Below are positions 22,265 to 33,746 of a stretch of DNA of 64,000 bases, piece after piece (within the stretch, counting starts at the first letter, position 1; every line of letters begins with the position of its first letter). The notes under the pieces are model-generated. The model ran no database searches and was not told the origin of the DNA. It saw only the letters and a list, made by a program, of their open reading frames with translations. This stretch comes from Bombyx mori. Lineage: Eukaryota; Arthropoda; Insecta; Lepidoptera; Bombycidae. The stretch lies in NCBI RefSeq assembly GCF_030269925.1, contig NC_085131.1, positions 2,928,001-2,992,000 of the forward strand, written 5' to 3'. The translations under genes and the position numbers were made by a program.

Positions 22265-25225
22265 TTACCGTCGCTCATGGACTTCAGCAATGCCAGGGGC
22301 AGAGCCAAGCCGTTGCCTACCGCTTAATACTCTCCATAAGCCTCGTTTGAAGAAGGACATGTCATAGCGCTCGGGAAACACCGTGGAGGGGAGCTCATTC
22401 CATAGCCGGATGGTGCGTGGCAAAAAAGATCTCTGGAAGCGCACTGTGGATGACCGCAGTGGCTCCAGGTAGTATGGATGAACTCTACTCCGGTGGCGGG
22501 CGGTGCGGTGGTAAAAACGAGATGCCGGTATCATCTCGAATAATTCCTCAGAGCACTCCCCATGGAACATACGGTACAAAATACAGAGGGAACCGAAGTC
22601 CCTCCGCAGACCCAGAGGTTCCAAACGATCCGAGAGAATGGGATTATCGACAATCCGAACGGCCCTCTTCTGTAGGGAGTCAAATGGAAGAAGCTGGTAT
22701 TTGGGAGCCCCGGCCCAGAGATGGGAGCAGTACTCCACGCGAGGCCGGACTTGTGCTTTATAAAGCAAAAGCCTTAGTCCAGGCGTGAAGTACCGCTTCG
22801 CTCTGTTGAGGACTCCCAGCATTTTGGACGCCAACTTGGCTTTGCCTTCCAAATGACTCCGAAACTGGACGTCGCTCGAAATGTCGACCCCAAGTATCCC
22901 GATACTCTTGGAAGGTTGCAGGGATACTCCTTGGAATTGCGGCGCCATGACAAAGGGGTCCTTCTTGGCAGTGAACGCGCAAACTTGTGTCTTTAACGGG
23001 TTGAATTGAACCAAGTTCAATTCACCCCATTTGGAGACTCGCCCCAGAGAGTTCTCCACTTCAGACACAAGTTTTGATCGTCTCTCTTGCACCACACTCC
23101 GAGAGAGACTCTGATGGCCGATATATCGCGCATCCCCCGTGCTGTCATCCGCATAGCAATGCATGCCATCAATAGACAGCATGTCATTGATATACAGGAT
23201 GAAAAGCGTGGGGGAGAGCACCGAACCTTGTGGAACGCCAGCGTTAATGGTCATGGTATCAGAGCAGTCACCGTCTACAACGACCGTGATGCTCCGCCCA
23301 TCCAAAAAGCTAGCGATCCACTTGCAGAGACCCTCGGGGATTCCGTAAGATGGTAGCTTCGACAGAAGTGCCCTATGCCAGACCCTGTCGAAGGCCTTCG
23401 CGATATCAAGGCTCACAGCAAGAGCCTCGCCCTTGCTTTCCAAGGCTTCAGCCCACCTGTGAGTAAGGTATACAAGAAGATCGCCAGCTGAGCGACCGTG
23501 ACGGAAGCCGTATTGTCGGTCACTGATCAGCTGGCGATCCTCCAGATACTTCAGGAGTTGTATATTAATTATTCGCTCCATCACCTTGGAAAGCAAGGAA
23601 GTTATCGCGATAGGCCTATAGCTCGATGGGTCCGACCGGTCACCCTTCTTGGGGATAGGGTGGACGTGGGCGGTCTTCCATGAAGACGGAACCCTGTTAG
23701 CGCAATAAGAAAGACGATACAAACGCGTTAGCGCAGGCGTCAGCTCAGGGGCGCACCTTTTCAGAACCACTGCAGGGATGCCGTCTGGCCCACTCGACTT
23801 ATGGACGTCCAGGAGTCGGAGCTCCCGCCTGACTGCACACTGTGTGAAGCAGATCTCCGGCAGGGAGCTATCACACCGGGGGATTTTCGGTGGTGTGACA
23901 CCCCCGTCGTCCACAGTCGAGTTCGAGGCGAAGAGTTTGACCAGAAGGTCAGCCTTCTCTTTCGCACTATGGGCCAGACTGTCATCGGACTTGCGTAGTG
24001 GTGGGAGACTAGACCTGCAAAAATTTCCTTCTGCAGCTTTGGCGAGCGACCAAAAAGCACGGCTCCCAGAGGGATAGCTCTTCAGTCGCTCGCCAATTCT
24101 AGCAACGTGCTCCGATTTCGCCCTGGCAATAACCTTCTTGTAGGACCTGGAAGCGGCGTTATATTTCCGCCTTTCCTCTGAGATGTTAGGATCCCGACGT
24201 CTCCTGGCATCATTCCATGCCACGTATGCGGACCGCTTGAGGTGTGCAGCATCCCTGCTGGCATTGTTATACCAGGGTCTGCTGCGACCCCCAACGGGCA
24301 CTTCAGAGGAGGGAACAAACAATTCCATCCCCTGGAGCACCACGTCTTTAAGACGGTCCGCACAGACGTCAGGATCAGCAGAGGAAAAGCAGAACCGCCC
24401 CCATGGGTAGGATGCGTAAAATTCACGCAATCCATCCCAATCTGCTGACATATACTGCCAAACTCTTCGATACCCGGTCGTCGTTCGACGACTAGGACGA
24501 GAGAGTGGTGTGGCAGCACGGATAAGGCAGTGATCAGACGATCCAAGCGGAGCGTCGACCACCACACTGTATCCGGCTGGATCGGTGGTCAGCAGAAGGT
24601 CCAACAGAGAAGGCTCGTGCCCCTCAATATCTGGGACACGGGTGGGCTGTGTCACCAGCTGGGAGAAGCCGTAGGCCAGGGCGAAATCGTAGGCAGCCCG
24701 ACCCGGGAGGTCAGTGGTTCTGGACCCCAACCACTCTTGGTGGTGAGCGTTAAAGTCTCCAAGAACCACTACCTCCGCAGATGGGTACTGCTCAAGCACG
24801 CGGTTAGTCCCCTCTTGCACATGCTCTATCAGAGCTGAACCTGCATCACTGTTGTGGGACCTGTACAGGCACGCGTAGACTCGGGTACAACCCCCGTGAT
24901 CTACGCGTAGCCACAAGAGGGACAGGTCCCGTTGTTCGAGGCCTCGTAGACGGCGACAACAGACATCAGCCCGGACGAATACACACACCCCGGCTTTACG
25001 CAGGAAGTTGTGCTCCAATACGTAGCCGGGGTATTCAAGGTACGAAGTATCATCCGGAGCAGATATCTGCGTCTCCGTCAGAAAAAGCAGGGCAGGCTGC
25101 GCCGTCTCAAGATGGTGGTGTACGGCGTCGAGGTTGCTATGTAGACCCCTTACATTGCTGAAATCCACATTAAATGTGGAATGGGGAATCGCCGACAAAA
25201 CCCTTTTTCTTTTTCGAACTGTCAT
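22265..25225 (-). CDS. LINE endonuclease/reverse transcriptase polyprotein, intact (986 aa)
   Basis: This is the replication enzyme of the LINE: it nicks target DNA and copies element RNA there (target-primed reverse transcription). Residues 1-235 form an exonuclease-endonuclease-phosphatase domain with the expected active-site residues: N24 in SNVRGL, E51 in LTETQ, GDFNAHH at 156-162 and SDH at 230-232. A linker follows to about 470. The reverse transcriptase spans about 475-760 and has SSGPDGIP (478-485), SYRPIAITS (535-543), the first catalytic Asp in SLDIAKAFD (605-613), GVPQGSVLSP (663-672) and the YADD box (691-694). The C-terminal 225 residues include the usual W-rich region. No stop or frameshift occurs, so the enzyme could still be active. 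The start is the Met at 25225; its ATG overlaps the TGA of an upstream 65-codon frame as ATGA. The stop TAA lies inside the tail segment shared with Bm1. The many small frames on either strand here are shadows. Confidence 0.95.
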   Translation of the reverse strand: MTVRKRKRVLSAIPHSTFNVDFSNVRGLHSNLDAVHHHLETAQPALLFLTETQISAPDDTSYLEYPGYVLEHNFLRKAGVCVFVRADVCCRRLRGLEQRDLSLLWLRVDHGGCTRVYACLYRSHNSDAGSALIEHVQEGTNRVLEQYPSAEVVVLGDFNAHHQEWLGSRTTDLPGRAAYDFALAYGFSQLVTQPTRVPDIEGHEPSLLDLLLTTDPAGYSVVVDAPLGSSDHCLIRAATPLSRPSRRTTTGYRRVWQYMSADWDGLREFYASYPWGRFCFSSADPDVCADRLKDVVLQGMELFVPSSEVPVGGRSRPWYNNASRDAAHLKRSAYVAWNDARRRRDPNISEERRKYNAASRSYKKVIARAKSEHVARIGERLKSYPSGSRAFWSLAKAAEGNFCRSSLPPLRKSDDSLAHSAKEKADLLVKLFASNSTVDDGGVTPPKIPRCDSSLPEICFTQCAVRRELRLLDVHKSSGPDGIPAVVLKRCAPELTPALTRLYRLSYCANRVPSSWKTAHVHPIPKKGDRSDPSSYRPIAITSLLSKVMERIINIQLLKYLEDRQLISDRQYGFRHGRSAGDLLVYLTHRWAEALESKGEALAVSLDIAKAFDRVWHRALLSKLPSYGIPEGLCKWIASFLDGRSITVVVDGDCSDTMTINAGVPQGSVLSPTLFILYINDMLSIDGMHCYADDSTGDARYIGHQSLSRSVVQERRSKLVSEVENSLGRVSKWGELNLVQFNPLKTQVCAFTAKKDPFVMAPQFQGVSLQPSKSIGILGVDISSDVQFRSHLEGKAKLASKMLGVLNRAKRYFTPGLRLLLYKAQVRPRVEYCSHLWAGAPKYQLLPFDSLQKRAVRIVDNPILSDRLEPLGLRRDFGSLCILYRMFHGECSEELFEMIPASRFYHRTARHRSRVHPYYLEPLRSSTVRFQRSFLPRTIRLWNELPSTVFPERYDMSFFKRGLWRVLSGRQRLGSAPGIAEVHERR

Positions 25226-25920
25226 ATATTTTTTTTGGAGAGTGGGATTAGGTGGGGTAGGAAGTTCGAGGCGAAATCATGACAACACCTGAATAAAGCG
25301 CGGAACATAGTACGTGCTCGACCACGGGTTGCGTGAGAGACTGACGCAGGGCATGGAAGGGCCCCCAGTCCACCCTGCGTGCGATCGCCGGGATCCACTC
25401 CGGTCTCCGACTCCGGCACGACGACCGCACGACAGGATTTTACACCGGTTGGCGGGACAGCTTCCCGGGGCGGAGTTGAGTAGTGACACCCGGGTTCAGG
25501 TCCCCAACTGACCGGCGGGCGGCGGCGAACACCGTTTCACTGGGTCTCCCTATACCCCCGCCAAACAATCACGTCCCGCGAGCTCGCACGCACATCTGCT
25601 CCGCATGTTCCAGGTATCATCAAGACTCACCCCGAACAAGGAAGAGGAAAGGGAAGGAATAAAACTGGCTCTCCAACCCACACGCCGGAACACAGCTAGG
25701 CTATTTGGCGGCGGACTCTAATTGGAGGGTGGTCGCCAGCCAGTCGGACAAGTCCTACCACCGATTATGTATTTGGCTCCCGTTTTGCACCACCCAGGGG
25801 TCACTTGTAGGGAATCGCGGGTTAAACCTACGGAAGCGGGAAGCAATCAACCCCCAAAATATCGTTATGAGCTATGTGATTACGTCCGTATTTTCTTACG
25901 CTAGCTTTCTTTCTAGCTAG
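25226..25920 (-). other. GC-rich 5' region of the LINE, no recognisable ORF1
   Basis: About 695 bp upstream of the polymerase frame are GC-rich to about 25760 and then grade to AT. Only short frames (60-70 codons) are open. None shows CCHC zinc knuckles or a coiled coil, so I see no gag-like ORF1. One 65-codon frame (25222-25419) ends with TGA overlapping the ATG of the polymerase gene. The far end contains CTAGC...GCTAG, a short possible stem-loop (about 25900-25920). Either the element family has a single ORF, or ORF1 was lost and this is a long leader. LINEs of this kind usually carry an internal promoter here, but none can be pointed to. Confidence 0.5.
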
Positions 25921-25931
25921 TTACGTAAAAA

Positions 25932-28911
25932 CAGACCAAAGGAAATATACAGCAACTAAACTGATGATATTACTGGAGTTAGCGAAGACTATGGGTTCGT
26001 ACAGGCATAATCATCTTGTCAATTTGTCTATCATTGCACTGGAAAAATCCTAAAGATAGGACTTTATTGGTGTACGATTCATCTTACAAGCTCGGAAAGC
26101 TTCCAATCTTTTAACTCCAGTCCTCACAAGTTGACAAACACTCGATGTACCAAATTACTAGACCGTTGGGTGACCACCGCTAAGTCACCATTTTATTTGC
26201 GCAGCTCCGTGCTATAAGGCCGTACAAATATTGAATCTAAACGTATTTAACTCAAGTCAAACATAGTCGCCCTCTGGAGTTCCGTTCAAATGTCAAGAAA
26301 GATTGAGGTTAGGTTGTACAAGAGGATTATTTCTTCGCTTTAGACCATACGATACTACGTAAAGATAGATTTAATGAATTTTGAATGTTTTTTAATTATT
26401 GATATTGACGAGTAAATAATTTTGATTTTTTACATTACAATTTTTTTTATGTTTCTATTGATTTCATTAAGTTTAAGATAATTTTTTTTTTTGTAATAAA
26501 CGAATCTTGTTTTAAAACGTTCGAGAATCACATAACTGTTTATTTATTTTTTCAAAAATTAAAGATGACGTTTTAAAAGTTACTTGTTTATTGTCAACAT
26601 ATTTTGTACTACTCGTTGCTTTAATGTCATTAAAAGCAGGCTTATAATCTGTCTGTCTGTAGGAAAAAAGTCACTTCCCGTATAATAAATACCAGAGAAA
26701 TAATCTAGCGGCATTGGATTTCATTAAGTACTCTTCTCAAACGTTTCTTGAAGAAAGACTTGTCATAATATTTAAAAAATCCGAGTAGAGCTGATTCCAA
26801 TGTTTATAGAGAATACAATATTTTTTTTACTGTGGAAAGAAAAGTTATTTCACGATAAATCGTGTCGCATGCTGTAAAACATACCCTCTCTTTGATTGAA
26901 CTCGTAAGGGATAGCACTGACAGTTTTATCAGTCTTTACTATCACTTTCCTAGCCGTTTTTCTTTTCGGAATTTTATTTGGGTAGTAATGTAGCCTAACC
27001 CTGCCTCTTAAATCTTTATTTAACGATAGATTATTCGTATACCATATTTCTGAAAATGTGTATCTTCGAAATTTATCTTTTCGGTCGCTATTTTTTTATT
27101 GTTATTTCATCTGGGCTACATAGAACCATCCTAGCTATTTCTGCCATGAATCAGTCATGCTTTTCGTTTGGTAGGGCTAGCTTTTATACTTTACAATCAA
27201 CTTTTGTATCGTACAATTAAGACTGACCTCGTGCCTCGCGACATGTATCTTGATTCAAGTAGTGATGTTGTAGGTAGTAGTATGTCGTCTAAATACCAGA
27301 GTCGCCCACCCACTACGTTAGATTGAACTCTACAATCTTATCCTTGGAACTGAAGCGCGTGATTGCTTGGGGGAGAAATAAATTGATTCTCTATACCCGA
27401 AGATATAATGGTTTGCCTAACTACTGTGTTCCTAGAAATATTCAGCCTTCATCAAAAACTGTCACAACTACAACATTTTCTTAGCTAACAGTAATTGTAA
27501 TAATATATTGTAATAATATTCTTTTTAAATAAAGTACTTAGTATGTTTTTCTTAAAGCGGTCTAGTTTATTTAGCAATGAAAGATAAACCTAATAATATT
27601 AAATTTTCAACAGTTCATCTGTCATCATCATATCAGAATATGTTTGTTCATCTGTGGTCCTAAAATCAGAAAATTCTGAACATCGGGTGCTTTCTTCAAA
27701 AATTTACAATGAAAATTTCCGCCATAACGAAAAAAATATAGTTCACGGGCATCTACTAAAAATAACCTTCGGGAAAAGCATAAAATGTGTTCACGTTGTA
27801 TTATCTCAAAAGGCTTCCTTATTACGGGCTGCCCTTATTGCATCAGCGTAACATTCTGTGTAAACGCCTCGTCTACTTTCCTCTTTAGATATTTCATTTC
27901 CTTTGTTTTCTTACGGGCCTTTCTCGCAGATTTTTATCTAACCAATACTTCGGCTGGCACGTTGAATAAAATTAAGGTCGGCCAGTGATTTTCTTAGGAA
28001 TGAGTTCTTCTGTTCAAGCTATTGGGCCGATCGTTTCGGGATTCAAATTCGGTGTTGTGTTTTCGTTCGCTCCATATTTCGGTCGATTTTACGTTCTTGG
28101 AAGATATTTAAATTAAATATACATTTAACACAGGCAATGATAATATTTTCCGGTATAAAAGATGGTACTAACAATGGTTCGAATACACAAGACTATAAGT
28201 ATATGTCGGCGTTAAGCCAGGGTTTACACATATAAGTTCTTTTACAATGAAAATACAATGCAATTCTATAAAACTTTAACATTACTTGTTTACAACAAAA
28301 AGCCACGCCTGAATTATTCAGTGGTTCTTACACAATTAGTCATTTTGTGATTGATGGTTATAGCAACTACAACTTCTTTTATACAACAAATGTAATTACT
28401 GTGAAACAATTCACAAAATATAGCTTAATATTCAAAATACATATTTTAGTGATTTTTACATGACTAGCATTTAATTTATTTTACGTGAATTACTTTTAAG
28501 TAATATTAACTAACATTGTTATTATCCAGCCTAATGATAGATGGCGCCAACAACATCATTGCATAACATTTACAATACTTAATTATTACTGTTAATTATA
28601 ATATAAATTATTATCAATATTTATGCTTTATTCATATTTAATTATTTATACAGTCATTTGTGTTTTTAAACAATAATATAAACATTAAACATATTATGAA
28701 CATTTTCACATCAAAACAGTGTCTGCTAATTATTAAATATGGTAGAATAACAGTTTTGTTGCTAATAATAAATAAATATTAACATAGAATAAACTAAACT
28801 ATATATTATTATACCATATATACTATGTCTTAGGCATATCAATGATTTTTACCTGAGAGAATTAATCGTACTGTGTGTACGTATTTATTAAGGTTACGTA
28901 CGTTAAAGTAT
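25932..28911. other. AT-rich sequence, nothing firm
   Basis: A weak Bm1-like stretch may lie at 27285-27400 (TTGGAACTGAAGCGCGTGAT). No coding signal was found. Confidence 0.45.
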
Positions 28912-29253
28912 TTACGTACCTAACAAATGTTCTCGATTGATTTCCACGGTGAAGGAATATAGCATCGCGTAATAAAAATCAAACCCGCATAAATTTTTAT
29001 TAACGTTATTACTGGTGGTAGGACCTCTTCTGACTCCGCACGGGTAGTTATCACCACCCTGTCTATTTCTGCCGTGAAGAATGCGTTTCGGTTTGATGGG
29101 TGGGGCGGCCGTTGTAACTTTACTGACACTTTAGAACTCATATCTCAAGGTGGGTGACGGTATTTACGTTGTAGATGTCAATGGGCTCCGGTAATCACTT
29201 TACGCCAGGTAGGCTGTGAGCTCTTCCACTCATCTAAGCAATAAAAAAAAACC
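28912..29253 (+). mobile_element. Bm1 SINE, longer copy with upstream segment
   Basis: About 95 bp upstream of the usual truncation point are retained: TTACGTACCTAACAAATG, GATTTCCACGGTGAAGG, TAATAAAAATCAAACCCGC, then TTACTGGTGGTAGGACCTCT, the body and poly-A. The same upstream segment is found at 55436-55795, so it belongs to the full element. Confidence 0.88.
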
Positions 29254-30013
29254 TACGCACTTCTACAATCCCTTAAAACTAGATGGGTCGTGAAATTTTT
29301 GACCTATATAATCATTATAACTGCCTAATCACTTAAGCCGTACCTAAACATCTTGATATTCCGATTGTTATTCGATAATCCTCAATCTTCACTACGCGTA
29401 CGTCATCAGAAAACGTAAATAAATAAAATAATAATAATAGAAACAGTCTACCTGAACGGGAACCAGCGATCCGTTCCATTCGTTACTGGAAATAGATCAT
29501 GCATCAAAATGTCAACACGCTGAGTAGGGACGAATGGAGAAAAAAAAATGACAAGTAGACTCCGCCTTGACGATTTGCTTCGCTTCGGGGCTGCTAGCTT
29601 AGTTCTGTATTTGCCAACTTTTCTTTTTTGTTTTGAACAATTTTGCTTGAACCATGTTGCCTGGTAATAATAATTGCATAACGATTGCAAATTGATCTAA
29701 GCGTCGACTGGCTTAAGTTGTATTAAATGCGCTTCAATAAGTTTATCAAGGAATAGAAATATTGTAGGTTTAGTGGCGGCGGCTGTAACGCAATATAATG
29801 ATTTTTTAAATACAATTTAAAAGTAGTATTCGAAAATTGTATACTATAAATACAAATATTTTAAGACCCACAAATATTTATAGTTAAATTAAATATGCTG
29901 CTTAGTTTGTTTGTGCTTCATTTTTAAGAATAAGATAAAGCTTATTTCGTTATTAACACTTCCAAGAAGGTTTTAGAACATATTATCATCATAGTAAGAT
30001 ACGATACGACAAA

Positions 30014-30215
30014 AGATACGCTCATAGTTACAATGAAGAGTGTGTTTCGCTAATTACATATCATTTATTAATTTATTCTACTGTTATTGTTTCAAAACAT
30101 AATTTATAAGCTTGTTTTAAAGTCCCAAGATACGCTCATAGTTTCAATGAAGAGTGTGTTTCACTAATTACATATCATTTATTGATTTATTCTATTATAA
30201 GCACGTTTTAAAGTC
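30014..30215. repeat. Tandem duplication, 114-bp period
   Basis: AGATACGCTCATAGTTACAA at 30014 recurs as AGATACGCTCATAGTTTCAA at 30128. The following GAAGAGTGTGTTTCGCTAAT and ACATATCATTTATT match too. The second unit lacks about 28 bp (TGTTTCAAAACATAATTT area) and both end near GTTTTAAAGTCC. Confidence 0.85.
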
Positions 30216-31135
30216 CGATCTCCCAATTCAATTATAACACTCTTGAGCACTAATCTTACGTCAAATACGTAGGTATTTGAAGCATTTAACAAATTAAAAT
30301 TATTCAACAAATATTTTTCCTAAGAAGGGGAACATTTTTTTTTGACAGCTGGCAACTCATGACATCGTGTGACATATTGAATCGATCGAGAACAATATTT
30401 TCGGACACGTCCCAGTTTCCACACGGTTAGCCGCCGAGTGTGTTATAAGCTTTTGTAAGGAATGATCGAAAGCTTTCTTCAGTGTGACTGTCGATATATA
30501 TTTCGTCAATTATTATGAGATATTCAGAGATTTTATTTTATCTATGTTGCCTTCAATTTTACTTCTTCTCAGACGCGGTTTTGAATTCTTAACCAATTGA
30601 ATCCCGGGTAATAACAACAAAATATTGACAAACTCAAAAATTATTGAATTAATACAATCTATTTAGTTACATACTAGTTATCCGTTTTCCATTACTACAT
30701 TACGTAAATAATATATTTCAATTAACCAATTAAATATTGGGTAACAAGTTTCGATTCATTTTCGATTTGTTTATCAATGTTTGTGTTAATTCAATTAGCT
30801 CTCCGATTTATTGTTTAATTGAATTAGCTGGTACATAGACCCAACACGGCGTCAGCTGAGTTTTTAAAATTAATATTTACCTATACATATCTCTGGGCTT
30901 ACTGTGCCATAAATAACTTATTTTTATATTTTAAATTTACACTTACAATAATGCATAAGAGCATAAGATAGTAAAAAGAAAAGTTCTTATTTATTTATTA
31001 CGCTTCGTGTTTTTATTTACATTGACGGACTTAATGCCTAAGGCATTCTCTACCAGTCAACCAAAGGTAGTGCAGAGTAAATAGTGGTACCTACCACTAT
31101 TGAAAATTGCAATGAAATTTATATTAAATTACAAA

Positions 31136-31250
31136 TACATACACAAAAAAATATATTTTACATATATACACATATACACGTACGTAAATACATATATATA
31201 CATACATACATACATATAATAGTTTATACAGTATTAAAAGATATATATTA
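31136..31250. repeat. (CATA)n / AT microsatellite region
   Basis: Impure ACATA, TATACACA and CATACATACATA repeats. No other signal is seen. Confidence 0.8.
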
Positions 31251-31530
31251 ATAAATTCATTCATTTATCACGGTGTCTTAATAAATTCACCTTATATGAT
31301 TCCTTAACACTTCTTTAATACAAAAAATTCCAAGTTTATTAAATCTAATACACAATATTTGTGTTTTCTTTATTCCCGGTACTCTGTCATGAGCTCTGGG
31401 GAGCTCGCTACGTCATTCTAAAAAACAATCATAACTTCTTGATAACATTAAAGCTGCTGTCCTTTTTGATCACAAATCTTTTCAACACGCAAAAAATGTG
31501 ACGCTAATTTCTCTAAATCAAAATATTGTT

Positions 31531-31770
31531 CGTTGGTAGGACCTCTTGTGAGCCCGCACGGGTAGGTACCACCACCCCGCCTATTTCTGCCGTGAAGCAG
31601 TAATGCGTTTCGGTTTCAAGGGTGGGGTAGCCGTTGTAACTATACTTGAGACCTTAAAACTTATATCTCAAGGTAGGTGGCGCATTTGCGTTGTAGATAT
31701 CTATGGACCCCAGTAACCGTTTAACACCAGGCGGGCTGTGAACGCGTCCACCCATCTAAGCAATAAAAAA
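31531..31770 (+). mobile_element. Bm1 SINE, body copy
   Basis: TTGGTAGGACCTCTTGTGAG, GCCGTGAAGCAGTAATGCGT, the tail ACACCAGGCGGGCTGTGAAC and AAGCAATAAAAAAATA. Confidence 0.9.
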
Positions 31771-32311
31771 ATAGTCGAATTCTTATAGCTTCGTTTGTCA
31801 TTGAATACATACATCCCGCAAACAATCTATTATAATCTGTTAAACGTCACGACGCTTCTGCAGTTACGAATACTGGCTTGGAAATGTAGCGTGCGATCTT
31901 TACGCAATTTATATCTCGATAAACTTAATCGAGTCGCAGAGAAATAGCGGACGAATCGTTTTCCTGCGTCACTTAATTTCTGTGTATTGCGTGACAAGAG
32001 TCGTTTTCCTTTAAGATTGACTTATAAGAAATCCTTAGGGAGCCTCGGCTATAGTTTAATTAGCTACGAGACGCGTGGGACGTACAAAATGTACGTTCTG
32101 TCTTAATTATTTATGTTCAAACTCACTTACAGGTCGTTTTAAAAGTCATTAAGAAACTAAAGTATGTTGGGAATTCGGATTTGTGCTCTTCAGTAATACG
32201 GGGGACTGTTTATTTTTGTGTGTGTATTAAATAGGAATAAATATAGGGAAAGTTAAAAGTTAATCATATCTGTGAACTCATTATGGATTTAATCAGAAAG
32301 AGATGGAGTTG

Positions 32312-32552
32312 TTTTTTTTGCTTGGATGGGTGGACGAGCTCACAGCCCACCTGGTGTTCAGTGGTTACTGGACCCCATAGACATCTACAACGTAAATGCG
32401 CCACCCACCTTGAGATATAAGTTCTAAGGTCTCAGTATAGTTACAACGGCTGCCCCATCCTTCAAACCGAAACGCATTACTGCTTCACGGCAGAAATAGG
32501 CAGGGCGGTGGTACGTACCCGTGCGGACTCACAAGAGGTCCTACCACCAGTA
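32312..32552 (-). mobile_element. Bm1 SINE, body copy
   Basis: TTTTTTTTGCTTGGATGGGT through CCTACCACCAG. Only a few substitutions from the family pattern (for example GTTCAGTGG for GTTAAGTGG). Confidence 0.9.
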
Positions 32553-32879
32553 AAAACCTCCTATATATATCGTGAATTTAAACGCTCCACTAAAATTATT
32601 CAAATCAGTACATACCCTTGCAATTATATTGAAACTAGTATTTCGAGATCTGGGCGATTCAATGCGTTGTATTTCTCTTACAAGACTTAATTACCGAGAG
32701 ATAACTTGCAAGTGTAGGCTTCCATTAATTGCGTGTCTCTGCTTTAAAGTGCGAAGTCCACTAAAACGTTCCATGTTTTTAGTAAAATCCTATCGTAATG
32801 TGGAAGCAATATGAAATACGTTGTCATGGTAAGAAAAGTAATAAGAGTTTAAATGATGTTAGAGGCGATCTTAAGGTGG

Positions 32880-33262
32880 GTGGCGGCATAACGTTTTGAC
32901 CTGGTAACGACTATGTCAGCATAGCCGGGTGAGTAGGTGAGCTCACGGGGCTCAAACCGGGAGTGGTGCTAACACTGACCCTAGTAAGAGTATTGCTTCG
33001 CAGAATCTACCACCGGATCGGAAACGCGACCCACTGAGAAGATCTGACAAGAAACTCAGTGGGCTGTGTGTCTATGGATTAATTTAGCCCATCGTCGCAA
33101 GCGACGTGTTCGACGAGGACGGTGACCGGTGCTTGAGGTACCTAAAAACACCGTTAATGGATCGGGAGGATCCGTAATGACGTGCTTAGGGCGACGTCGG
33201 CTGTTTGCCATTCGGTCGATTCGATCAGGTATGTGAGGCCCAGAGTCCACACGCATTGGACA
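32880..33262 (-). mobile_element. Longest family E LINE tail, with coding remnant
   Basis: The minus strand carries the family E landmarks from the CCCACTGAGTTTCTTG block (about 33063) to TGAGCTCACCTACTC (about 32940). Upstream of them a 66-codon frame ends at 33056: RTRRLRRWAKLIHRHTAH preceded by FLGTSSTGHRP. This is probably the last part of the element's polymerase or its linker, but it lacks diagnostic motifs. Confidence 0.7.
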
Positions 33263-33746
33263 TATTATTATAGTCTTACGTTACATTAGTCTTAGGACCA
33301 CCGAGGGTTAATCCGTAAAAGTTGTTTTAATTATGTCAACTATTCACGAAAACCAAGGACAATTAAATAGTACTAAATTTGTATATATTTCATTATACGG
33401 ATTAGCGGATCGGCTACCAACTAATGTTTGATTTCGGCACACAATTCTCTTCTCTCAGATACTTGTAACTAATTGCGCTCTGTGAAAGTTGTACATTACA
33501 AACGCGACTTTTAATTTACAACGATTTAGTTTTAGTCGCTCCGAATAAATTATTTGTAAACGCTATATAAATGGTCCTTTGGGTTGTAAATAAAGTCTGA
33601 AGTGATGTGTTTATGCCCTTGGCTTTGCGATTGTCGTGATAGTGATTAAAAACTTGTGTAGCCAATTAAGCAGAGTAACTGAATTCGCGTAGAAAGTTAG
33701 CGTGGTGTTTTCGAATGACTATAAAATTTGTTTATTTATTGGAGTA

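Larger units (their letters stand above)
22189..25920 (-). mobile_element. Near-complete non-LTR retrotransposon (LINE), Jockey/CR1 group
   Basis: On the minus strand the element runs from a GC-rich leader near 25920 to a poly-A tail, seen as about 25 T at 22192-22216. It holds a GC-rich region of about 695 bp, one long frame (22265-25225), a 3' untranslated part of only about 48 bp, and an AATAAA that merges into the tail. Flanking 11-bp matches (22178-22188 and 25921-25931, one mismatch, TT(T/A)CGTAAAAA) may be the target-site duplication, which would set the 5' end near 25920. Base composition is clearly richer in G+C than the surrounding DNA, as expected for a fairly recent insertion. Related deleted or truncated copies lie at 37180-37838, 48471-48594, 56461-56779, 3966-4082 and 40453-40566. 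The clade is inferred from protein motifs. The 5' boundary is tentative because the duplication is A-rich and imperfect. Confidence 0.88.
29254..31530. other. AT-rich sequence with tandem duplication and microsatellite only
   Basis: Besides the repeats at 30014-30215 and 31136-31250, nothing could be supported. Confidence 0.45.

Noticed and set aside
22417..24838. Several 60-120 codon plus-strand and alternative minus frames inside the LINE
   Set aside because: They are shadows of the GC-rich polymerase gene and carry no motifs.
27285..27400. Possible very old Bm1 copy
   Set aside because: Only a weak run of matches around TTGGAACTGAAGCGCGTGAT; too decayed to call without an alignment.
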